DNA from: JBHHYN01 sp046757565
Lineage (GTDB): Bacteria; Pseudomonadota; Gammaproteobacteria; Eutrophobiales; Eutrophobiaceae
Direction of reading: 5' to 3'
Assembly: GCA_046757565.1 (NCBI GenBank)
Contig: JBHHYN010000164.1
Coordinates: 1 to 5,134 of the forward strand
Length of the DNA: 5,134 nt
Of the stretch, positions 1 to 5,120 are shown piece after piece. The translations under genes were made by a program, and so were the position numbers. A model generated the notes under the pieces. That model was not told where the DNA came from, did no database searches, and worked only from the letters and a program-made list of their open reading frames with translations. Position 1 is the first letter of the stretch, and each line of letters begins with the position of its first letter.

Positions 1-22
1 GTCTCTCCTCCCCACTCCAGCA

Positions 23-38
23 TACCTCATTAGAGGTA
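23..38. other. Small perfect hairpin, possible weak terminator
   Basis: TACCTC (23-28) and GAGGTA (33-38) pair perfectly around a four-base loop ATTA. The sequence after the right arm, GTTCCTTTATAT, is only partly T-rich, so this is at best a weak intrinsic terminator for a gene lying to the left of the window. The stem is only six base pairs and could be chance. Confidence 0.2.
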
Positions 39-193
39 GTTCCTTTATATGACAGGCGCTGCACGGGGTTGGCTCTTAAATGAAGGTATTTGGCAGAATC
101 AGAGAGCAGCAACACAACAATCGTCTTGAGAATGGAAATGCTGGTAGAAGGTTATGAGTTGGCTCAAAGCGAATAGATCCGATCAAGAGACAG

Positions 194-210
194 GCTTCCG
201 CGGGAATGAC
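194..210 (+). repeat. Degenerate GCGGGAATGAC intergenic repeat, copy 1
   Basis: The 17-mer GCTTCCGCGGGAATGAC matches copy 2 at 261-277 in 15 of 17 positions. It corresponds to the loop and right half of the widespread dispersed hairpin whose consensus is roughly ATTCCCGC-TTTC-GCGGGAAT followed by GAC, known from many proteobacterial genomes. The left arm is not preserved here, so this is a decayed or partial copy. Confidence 0.5.
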
Positions 211-254
211 GTTAGCAGGACGGTATGGGGTTACTCAGGGTATATGGACTCCTG

Positions 255-277
255 TCCCATGCTTTTGCGGGAATGAC
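255..277 (+). repeat. Degenerate GCGGGAATGAC intergenic repeat, copy 2
   Basis: GCTTTTGCGGGAATGAC (261-277) is the second copy of the same repeat. Part of its left arm survives: TCCC (255-258), then AT, then GC (261-262) can pair with GC (267-268) and GGGA (269-272) around a TTTT loop, with AT as a bulge. This supports a decayed hairpin-type repeat rather than a chance word. It lies 67 bases after copy 1 and 67 bases before the start of the first gene. Confidence 0.5.
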
Positions 278-343
278 AGAGCCTTTACTATTTCCATTCA
301 CATGGCTTTTTGTTAACCCATAGATGCTGCGGAAGAGCCTTGA

Positions 344-1321
344 ATGAAAAATGTCCTTGTTACCGGTGCAAATGGCTTCGTTGGCCGGTCATTGATAAGA
401 TTGCTGCACAAGGAAGGGTTTCATGTGCGGGCAGCGGCCCGGAAACCGTCCCTGGAATCGCTCCAGGATGATTTCCCGGTAACGGACCGCGTCACACTGG
501 ATCTCGATGGACGAGAGAATAATTATGAACAGCTTTTAGAGGGCATGGATGCCGTTGTTCATCTGGCTGCACGGGTGCATCGTGGCGATGAAGATGCGAA
601 TGACCTGGGAATCTATCGAAAAACCAATGTCGACGGCACCCGGTTGCTGGCTGAGCAGGCGGCCCGCCAGGGTGTAAAACGGTTTGTCTTTTTAAGTTCT
701 ATCAAGGTCAACGGTGACAGCACCACATATGAACGCGACGATAATTACCGGAAATTTCGGGAAGAGGATCCGGTGGCCCCACGGGGTTCCTATGCTGTCA
801 GTAAACTCGAGTCGGAACATGCTCTGCAGGCAGTGTGCAGAAAGTCGGGGATGGAGTCAGTTATTTTGCGTCCGCCCCTTGTCTACGGACCTGGTGTCAA
901 GGCGAATTTCCTGCAATTACTCAAGGCGGTGGAGAAGGGGTACCCGTTACCGTTTGCCTCGGTCAATAACCTGCGCAGTCTTCTCTATGTGGAAAATCTC
1001 AGCAGTGGGATCCTTGCCTGTTTGCGGCATTCAAAGGCGGCCAACCAGCTGTTTCTTATCAGTGATGTGGATACATCGGTCCCCGTGTTGATTCAAGCCA
1101 TCGCTTCGGCACTGGGGCGCCGGGCGTTGCTGCTGCCGTGTCCTGTATCCATGCTGAAAATAACCGGCATACTAACGGGAAGGTATGCTGCCATTGAGCG
1201 GTTGACACAATCGTTAGTGATCGATAGCTCCAGGATTAAACGGATGCTGCAGTGGACACCTGCCTGTACCCTGAAAGAGGGCATGGCGGCAACGGCCGAG
1301 TGGTACAGAAAGCGTCCGTGA
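344..1321 (+). CDS. NAD(P)-dependent sugar-nucleotide reductase/epimerase (extended SDR, WbpV/WbpK-like)
   Basis: This is a complete cytoplasmic extended short-chain dehydrogenase of 325 residues, typical for the family. The Rossmann glycine motif TGANGFVG is at residues 7-14. The catalytic set is Ser118/Ser119 in FLSS plus Tyr150 and Lys154 in YAVSK. The substrate-binding half carries RPPLVYGPG (176-184) and an LRSLLYVENL block (210-219), which I associate with reductases acting on UDP-4-keto-6-deoxy-HexNAc. From the neighbouring WbpL- and WbpM-like genes I infer that it reduces the 4-keto intermediate to UDP-QuiNAc or UDP-FucNAc. A plain UDP-hexose 4-epimerase (GalE or Gne type) remains possible. 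ATG 344 is preceded by a weak GGAAGAG six bases upstream and places the glycine motif correctly near the N-terminus. The stop overlaps a possible GTG start of the next gene in a GTGA arrangement, suggesting one operon. Confidence 0.85.
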   Translation: MKNVLVTGANGFVGRSLIRLLHKEGFHVRAAARKPSLESLQDDFPVTDRVTLDLDGRENNYEQLLEGMDAVVHLAARVHRGDEDANDLGIYRKTNVDGTRLLAEQAARQGVKRFVFLSSIKVNGDSTTYERDDNYRKFREEDPVAPRGSYAVSKLESEHALQAVCRKSGMESVILRPPLVYGPGVKANFLQLLKAVEKGYPLPFASVNNLRSLLYVENLSSGILACLRHSKAANQLFLISDVDTSVPVLIQAIASALGRRALLLPCPVSMLKITGILTGRYAAIERLTQSLVIDSSRIKRMLQWTPACTLKEGMAATAEWYRKRP

Positions 1322-1335
1322 CCTCACCAATCACT

Positions 1336-2367
1336 ATGCTGAATTTAATCATAAGCCTGGCGGCTGCTTGTGTATTTTCAGTTGTTGTAACAGGCCTGGT
1401 AAGAGGTTATGCATTAAAGCATTCGGTCATCGACGAACCGAATGAACGGAGTTCACATTCGATACCGACCCCAAGAGGGGGTGGCTTGTCCATCACGCTC
1501 TCTGTTCTTGTGGGTGTCGGGTTGCTGGCCCTGTGGGGAATGATTCCGGAACAGTTTGCCGTGGCGTTGGGAGGAGGGGGGGTGTTGGTGTCTGTTGTCG
1601 GCTGGATCGACGATCACAGGAATCTTCCTGCAATATGGAGAGCTGTGATTTACTCGATAGCTGCTGTTTGGGCGCTTACGTGGATCGGCGGTTTAGATTC
1701 CATCAGCATCGGTTTTTTTTATCTGAACTCAAGATATCTATGTAATTTCCTGGCCATTCTGGGCATAGTCTGGTTGACTAATCTGTATAATTTCATGGAT
1801 GGTACGGATGGCATTGCCGCGACACAGGCAACTACCGCAGCAGTTTTGTCGGGTATGTTATTCTGGCTCAGCGCTCAACCGGGTCTTGCGTTGATTTGTT
1901 TCGTTTTGGCATCATCCTGTATAGGATTTCTTGTCTGGAACTGGCCGCCGGCCCGGATATTTATGGGAGATGTCGGCAGTTGTTTGATCGGGTTCGCCTT
2001 TGCGCTCCTGGCAATAATCGGGGAGAAGACAGAAAGTGTCCCGGTGCTGATCTGGATCATTCTGCTCTCCGTATTTGTTTGTGATGCAACATTGACCCTG
2101 ATGAAACGCATAGTGAGTGGAGAACAATGGTACCGGGCGCACCGGTCACACGCCTACCAGAGATTAGTGCAACTGGGTTTGGATCACAGGCGGTTGGCAC
2201 TCTGGTTATTGCTGCTTAACGTTGTTATTTTATGGCCGTTTGCCTATGTGGCCTATTATTATAAGAAATTATCCCTTCCCCTGACACTGTTGGCGGTTAT
2301 GATAATGACGGTGATATGGATTATCATACAATGGAGATTCAGCCGATTCACCGGTACAGGGTCATAA
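1336..2367 (+). CDS. wbpL: Undecaprenyl-phosphate sugar-1-phosphate transferase, glycosyltransferase family 4 (WecA/WbpL-like)
   Basis: This inner-membrane enzyme transfers a HexNAc-1-phosphate from a UDP-sugar to undecaprenyl phosphate, the first membrane step of O-antigen or related glycan synthesis. It has 343 residues and about eleven hydrophobic segments. Family motifs appear in order: HSIPTPRGGG (41-50), the Asp-Asp pair in WIDDHRNLPA (90-99), NLYNFMDGTDG (149-159), ARIFMGDVGS (206-215) and the basic HRSHAYQRL loop (269-277). The last resembles WbpL-type rather than MraY enzymes. I chose ATG 1336 because it sits directly before the first membrane segment, but it lacks a Shine-Dalgarno sequence. 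GTG 1318 is in frame, overlaps the previous stop as GTGA, and would add six residues; translational coupling makes it a serious alternative. ATG 1252 would overlap the upstream gene by 70 bases and is unlikely. The substrate, QuiNAc, FucNAc or GlcNAc phosphate, is inferred from context. A G7 run (1576-1582) and a T8 run (1713-1720) lie inside the gene. Confidence 0.88.
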   Translation: MLNLIISLAAACVFSVVVTGLVRGYALKHSVIDEPNERSSHSIPTPRGGGLSITLSVLVGVGLLALWGMIPEQFAVALGGGGVLVSVVGWIDDHRNLPAIWRAVIYSIAAVWALTWIGGLDSISIGFFYLNSRYLCNFLAILGIVWLTNLYNFMDGTDGIAATQATTAAVLSGMLFWLSAQPGLALICFVLASSCIGFLVWNWPPARIFMGDVGSCLIGFAFALLAIIGEKTESVPVLIWIILLSVFVCDATLTLMKRIVSGEQWYRAHRSHAYQRLVQLGLDHRRLALWLLLLNVVILWPFAYVAYYYKKLSLPLTLLAVMIMTVIWIIIQWRFSRFTGTGS

Positions 2368-2370
2368 TTC

Positions 2371-4230
2371 ATGGGCAGGATAAATAATCGTAATACAGTC
2401 ATTATCCACGATGTGGTGATGACTTTTCTGGCGTGGCAGCTTGCCTGGTGGGCGCGGTTTAATTTTGCCTTTCCCTTTCCGGAATGGCAGATCAGTTTGT
2501 ATACGTTGCCCTATGTCCTGTTCATACAAGGGGCCATCTACTGGCGATTTAATCTTTATCGTGGTCTATGGCGCTTTGCCAGTCTGCCTGATCTGTGGAC
2601 CATACTCCGTGCCGCCATGCTGGGCGGTTTATGTATCACGCTGGTATTGTTTATTCTGTTCCGACTGGAGGGTGTGCCCCGATCAATATTGATACTTTAC
2701 CCGCTCTTCCTGGTCTTTTTGCTGGGCGGCCCGAGATTAGCTTACCGCTTGCGGAAAGATCATGCATTTAGCCTGAAGACGGTTTCACACAGCAACCTGG
2801 CGTTTATTATTGGCGCGGGGCGGGCAGGTGAAATGCTTGCCAGAGAGATGTTGCGAGAGGGCAGCATTCTACCCATTGGTTTTGTTGATGACAATCCACG
2901 TCTGAAGAATTCGGAAATCCATGGTATTCGCGTGCTGGGCACTATTGACGGACTGAATGGATTAGTCAAAAAGTACGCGCCAACGATTATTGTCATCGCC
3001 ATTCCCTCCGCATCAAATGAGCAAATGCAGCGAATAGCCGGCTATTGCGAAGAGACCGGTATCCCGGTAAGAACACTGCCAAATCTGGCGGATATGATAT
3101 CGAAGCATCCGTCGCTTGATGAGTTGCGGGAGCTGTCCATTGAGGATCTGCTCGGCAGGGAGAAAGTCGAACTTGACTGGAAGTTAATTCATGAAGGAGT
3201 GGTGAACCAGAGAGTGCTGGTCAGTGGAGGTGGAGGGTCAATCGGTTCTGAATTATGCCGCCAGATCGCTGATCTGGGTCCGGCACAATTAATTATCTAC
3301 GAGAGAAGTGAATTTAACCTCTATAAAATTCAGAAGCAGCTCCTGAAATCATACTCTGCATTAAAGATCACCGGCATTCTGGGCGATGTCTGCGACAGGG
3401 AGAAAACCGAACACACCATGCAGCAATGCCGGCCGGATATCATCTTTCATGCAGCGGCCTATAAACATGTGCCGATCCTTGAAAATCAGGGGTGCGAGGC
3501 CGTTCGTAATAATCTGTTCGGGACGATCAGCATTGCCAATGCCGCCGAAAAATGTGGTTGTCAAAAATTTGTGTTGATATCCACTGACAAGGCAGTCAAC
3601 CCTGTGAATGTACTTGGCGAGAGCAAACGCGTTGCGGAACTATTTTGTGGAAACAAAAATGGTTCTTCAAGAACACGTTTTATTACAGTCCGGTTCGGCA
3701 ATGTGCTGGGGTCTGATGGAAGTGTGGTCCCCCTGTTCCAGGAGCAGATAAAAAACGGCGGTCCGGTTACCGTCACCCATCCACAAGTGAGTCGCTATTT
3801 TATGACCATACGGGAGGCCTGCCAGCTTATACTCCAGGCCGGAATTATGGGTGAGGGCGGGGAGATATTCGTATTGGATATGGGAAGTCCGGTAAAGATT
3901 GGTTACCTTGCAGAGCAGATGATAAAGCTGTCAGGTGCTACACCCGGGAATGATATTAAAATTGAATATGTTGGGTTGCGTCATGGTGAGAAACTCTCCG
4001 AAGAGTTATTCCACGCTGTTGAACAGCGTGAGAACACATCGCATGATAAAATTCTGCTTGCAAGACATCCACATATCAACGAGGAATATCTCGATCAAAA
4101 GTTAATCGAATTGGAACACGCATTATCTGATTTCGATGAAGAAAAACTGAGGGTATTATTAAAAGAAGTAATACAGAATATTCAACTTGATAACACCATC
4201 AAGGATAATATTATTTCACTCAAAAAATAA
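2371..4230 (+). CDS. wbpM: Membrane-anchored UDP-GlcNAc 4,6-dehydratase (WbpM/CapD/PglF family)
   Basis: The full-length protein has 619 residues, close to WbpM and PglF and about twice the soluble FlaA1. Four hydrophobic segments (about 10-28, 42-58, 80-97, 104-122) anchor it in the inner membrane. A first Rossmann domain begins with GAGRAG (148-153). The catalytic SDR domain starts with GGGGSIGSE (286-294), followed by HAAAYKHVPILE (360-371), STDKAVNP (404-411), NVLGESK (413-419), SRYFMT (474-479) and GLRHGEKLSEELF (535-547). The family makes UDP-2-acetamido-4-keto-2,6-dideoxyhexose from UDP-GlcNAc, the precursor of QuiNAc, FucNAc or bacillosamine. Thr405, Asp406, Lys407 and Lys419 are present, but the position that is Tyr in FlaA1 and Met in WbpM is Leu415 here. 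ATG 2371 lies three bases after the previous stop, with AGGG (2358-2361) as a modest ribosome-binding site, so the gene is co-translated with its neighbour. An epimerase or C5-inverting variant is less likely, given the long membrane form. Confidence 0.92.
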   Translation: MGRINNRNTVIIHDVVMTFLAWQLAWWARFNFAFPFPEWQISLYTLPYVLFIQGAIYWRFNLYRGLWRFASLPDLWTILRAAMLGGLCITLVLFILFRLEGVPRSILILYPLFLVFLLGGPRLAYRLRKDHAFSLKTVSHSNLAFIIGAGRAGEMLAREMLREGSILPIGFVDDNPRLKNSEIHGIRVLGTIDGLNGLVKKYAPTIIVIAIPSASNEQMQRIAGYCEETGIPVRTLPNLADMISKHPSLDELRELSIEDLLGREKVELDWKLIHEGVVNQRVLVSGGGGSIGSELCRQIADLGPAQLIIYERSEFNLYKIQKQLLKSYSALKITGILGDVCDREKTEHTMQQCRPDIIFHAAAYKHVPILENQGCEAVRNNLFGTISIANAAEKCGCQKFVLISTDKAVNPVNVLGESKRVAELFCGNKNGSSRTRFITVRFGNVLGSDGSVVPLFQEQIKNGGPVTVTHPQVSRYFMTIREACQLILQAGIMGEGGEIFVLDMGSPVKIGYLAEQMIKLSGATPGNDIKIEYVGLRHGEKLSEELFHAVEQRENTSHDKILLARHPHINEEYLDQKLIELEHALSDFDEEKLRVLLKEVIQNIQLDNTIKDNIISLKK

Positions 4231-4243
4231 AAGGAATTTTTCA

Positions 4244-4313
4244 CCACCGACCGGTATATCGTGGATAGTCTCGCTAATGACGAATTACCAGGGCGAGACC
4301 TCTTCTTGGAGGT
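4244..4313. other. Cluster of inverted repeats between the dehydratase gene and mazE
   Basis: Three possible stems lie here. The first is imperfect: CCAC (4244-4247) and GA (4249-4250) pair with TC (4259-4260) and GTGG (4261-4264), with C4248 bulged. The second is a perfect seven-base pair: GTCTCGC (4268-4274) with GCGAGAC (4293-4299) around an 18-base gap. The third is ACCTC (4298-4302) with GAGGT (4309-4313) around a six-base loop. Stems two and three share bases 4298-4299 and therefore exclude each other. None is followed by a T-run, so a standard intrinsic terminator for the polysaccharide operon is not supported. The function is unknown; these could be a degraded repeat element, a protein-binding site or chance. 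Confidence 0.3.
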
Positions 4314-4333
4314 AAGAAAATCCCGAAAATTAC

Positions 4334-4351
4334 GAATTGTATTGACAATTC
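4334..4351. promoter_or_regulatory. Palindrome over the mazE -35 box, candidate operator
   Basis: GAATTGT (4334-4340) and ACAATTC (4345-4351) are perfect seven-base inverted arms around ATTG. The dyad covers the whole -35 box TTGACA (4342-4347), so a dimeric protein bound here would block RNA polymerase. MazE-type antitoxins are known to repress their own promoters through an AbrB-fold dimer, which makes this a natural candidate site, but the binding is inferred. Confidence 0.4.
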
Positions 4352-4369
4352 CCATACATAATATATATT
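4342..4369 (+). promoter_or_regulatory. Sigma70-type promoter of the mazEF-like operon
   Basis: A perfect -35 box TTGACA (4342-4347) is followed, after 16 bases, by a -10 box TATATT (4364-4369), one mismatch from TATAAT, in a very AT-rich stretch. Transcription would begin near 4376, about 39 bases before the antitoxin start. This is the only strong promoter visible in the window and shows that the toxin-antitoxin pair is transcribed independently of the polysaccharide genes. Confidence 0.65.
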
Positions 4370-4375
4370 TTTATG

Positions 4376-4391
4376 GTATATACAATGTATA
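4376..4391. promoter_or_regulatory. Palindromes at the predicted transcription start, candidate second operator
   Basis: Two overlapping palindromes occur: GTATATAC (4376-4383) and TATACA-A-TGTATA (4379-4391), the latter with six-base arms. They lie at and just after the predicted transcription start. The arrangement of overlapping, alternative palindromes of ATATAC/TGTAT type recalls the alternating palindrome described for the Escherichia coli mazEF promoter. AT-rich sequence forms short palindromes easily, so confidence is moderate at best. Confidence 0.35.
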
Positions 4392-4403
4392 GCCAAATGG
4401 TCC

Positions 4404-4409
4404 AGGAGG
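4404..4409 (+). promoter_or_regulatory. Strong ribosome-binding site of mazE, decides its start
   Basis: A perfect AGGAGG lies five bases before ATG 4415. It fixes this start in preference to the in-frame ATGs at 4373, 4385 and 4397. The first of these lies upstream of the predicted transcription start near 4376, and none has a comparable ribosome-binding site. Confidence 0.8.
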
Positions 4410-4414
4410 TTTTA

Positions 4415-4720
4415 ATGAAATCAACGCCAAAGTTTAAAGGCAAAATCCAACGCTGGGGCAATAGTCTGGGTTTGCGCATCACACGATCCATGAGTGAACT
4501 GGCTCACTTGAAGCAGGGCTCGGAAGTGACGATTGAAATTACCAGGGCTGGTCTCATGGTGCGTCCAAAACATGAGCCAAGGCGTTTTCGACTACCTTCG
4601 GAAGCTACATTGCTAAAGGGGCTTACTTCACATAAGGCACATGCCGATGAGATCCCGATGCATCTGACAACTGAAATGGAGGTGAAAGATGGCGGGGAGA
4701 TACGTACCGGATCGGAATGA
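4415..4720 (+). CDS. mazE: MazE-like antitoxin, AbrB/MazE fold
   Basis: This is a small cytoplasmic antitoxin of 101 residues, somewhat longer than the roughly 82 of Escherichia coli MazE. The N-terminal half is a swapped-hairpin DNA-binding domain: IQRWGNSLGLRI (11-22) matches the hallmark RWGNS motif of MazE, and SEVTIEITRAGLMVRP (36-51) forms the following strands. The C-terminal half, with FRLPSEATLLKGL (58-70) and HADEI (76-80), fits the flexible region that wraps around and neutralises the toxin. It should bind the downstream MazF-like protein and, alone or in complex, repress the promoter at 4342-4369, where palindromes are present. Its last ten residues are encoded in the part that overlaps the toxin gene. 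The start at ATG 4415 is set by the perfect AGGAGG. It could be called a generic AbrB-family antitoxin, but the toxin next door makes the MazE assignment firm. Confidence 0.88.
   Translation: MKSTPKFKGKIQRWGNSLGLRITRSMSELAHLKQGSEVTIEITRAGLMVRPKHEPRRFRLPSEATLLKGLTSHKAHADEIPMHLTTEMEVKDGGEIRTGSE
4678..4682 (+). promoter_or_regulatory. Ribosome-binding site of mazF inside mazE
   Basis: GGAGG lies six bases before ATG 4689 and within the antitoxin reading frame, where it encodes part of the MEV residues near the C-terminus. The toxin therefore has its own good initiation site despite the 32-base overlap. Ribosomes translating mazE pass through it, which may couple or tune toxin synthesis. Confidence 0.7.
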
Positions 4721-5051
4721 AATTGTATGGTTGGATTTCGAACCTAAAAAAGGTAAAGAGATAGGTAAATACAGACCCGCTTTTGTGCTCTCTAGCCGGG
4801 AGTATAATAAACAAACAGGGCTGTTAATCTGTTGCCCGATCAGTACCAGTATTAGAAGAGCAGTTACAGAAATACCGGTTTCGGGTCTGGATCAACCAAG
4901 TGTAGTGGTGGCTAATTTGATTCATACTCTGGACTGGCGTAGCAGGAAAGTTAAACACGCTATTAATGCGGAAACAGGGCTGCTCGAAGAAGTGCTATTA
5001 AGGATAATCCCTCTGATTGGTGCCGACAGGATTCTCCAGAATCTTGCATAA
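4689..5051 (+). CDS. mazF: MazF/PemK-family endoribonuclease toxin
   Basis: This toxin has 120 residues; Escherichia coli MazF has about 111. The N-terminus RYVPDRNEIVWLDFEP (4-19) aligns closely with the start of E. coli MazF, followed by KGKEIGKYRPAFVLS (21-35), YNKQTGLL (39-46) and LIHTLDWRSRKVK (77-89). MazF toxins are cytoplasmic, sequence-specific ribonucleases that cut mRNA and halt translation until neutralised by MazE. Catalytic Arg29 and nearby Glu24 are present. The active-site Thr of MazF, at Thr52 in E. coli numbering, aligns with Ser52 in CPISTS, with Thr53 next to it; this may be normal for the subfamily. The gene overlaps mazE by 32 bases and has its own GGAGG. The open frame is intact, so an active toxin is plausible. 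The RNA target sequence cannot be predicted. Confidence 0.9.
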   Translation: MAGRYVPDRNEIVWLDFEPKKGKEIGKYRPAFVLSSREYNKQTGLLICCPISTSIRRAVTEIPVSGLDQPSVVVANLIHTLDWRSRKVKHAINAETGLLEEVLLRIIPLIGADRILQNLA

Positions 5052-5120
5052 GCCGGAATTCCCCCATGTTAAAATGTTAGGGTCTTCAGCAGAATCTGTG
5101 GGTTGATATATAAACAGTAG

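Larger units (their letters stand above)
1..343. other. Non-coding region upstream of the polysaccharide genes
   Basis: I find no coding sequence here that resembles a known protein, and no tRNA or rRNA. The stretch contains a short perfect hairpin near its left end, two degenerate copies of a GCGGGAATGAC repeat, and near the right end the weak ribosome-binding site GGAAGAG (331-337) of the first gene. No strong promoter is visible: the best match, TTGCGG at 265-270 with TACTAT at 286-291, has only a 15-base spacer. Whether the three-gene cluster starts here or is read through from an upstream gene outside the window cannot be decided. Confidence 0.6.

Noticed and set aside
194..277. Two 17-base repeats 67 bases apart, superficially like the beginning of a CRISPR array.
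   Set aside because: There are only two copies, they differ at two positions, a third copy is inverted at the far end of the window, and the sequence matches a known kind of dispersed intergenic hairpin.
265..291. Possible promoter TTGCGG / TACTAT before the first gene.
   Set aside because: The spacer is only 15 bases, the -35 match is poor, and it lies within the degenerate repeat, so it is too weak to list.
1252..1335. Longer transferase form starting at ATG 1252.
   Set aside because: It would overlap the upstream reductase by 70 bases, and the added residues are hydrophilic and unlike the family N-terminus.
3561..3776. Open frames on the reverse strand and in other frames inside the dehydratase, transferase and reductase genes.
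   Set aside because: They lie wholly within well-supported genes, show no recognisable motifs, and lack ribosome-binding sites worth noting.
4221..4250. Intrinsic terminator directly after the dehydratase stop.
   Set aside because: The A/T-rich stretch has no preceding GC-rich stem, and the later imperfect stem at 4244-4264 is not followed by a T-run.
4373..4414. Longer antitoxin form starting at ATG 4373.
   Set aside because: That codon precedes the predicted transcription start near 4376 and lacks a ribosome-binding site, while ATG 4415 has a perfect AGGAGG and begins a normal MazE N-terminus.
4231..5051. The toxin-antitoxin pair as part of a new defence system joined to the polysaccharide genes.
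   Set aside because: It has its own promoter, both proteins fit the known MazE and MazF families, and nothing links them in function to the upstream operon beyond proximity.
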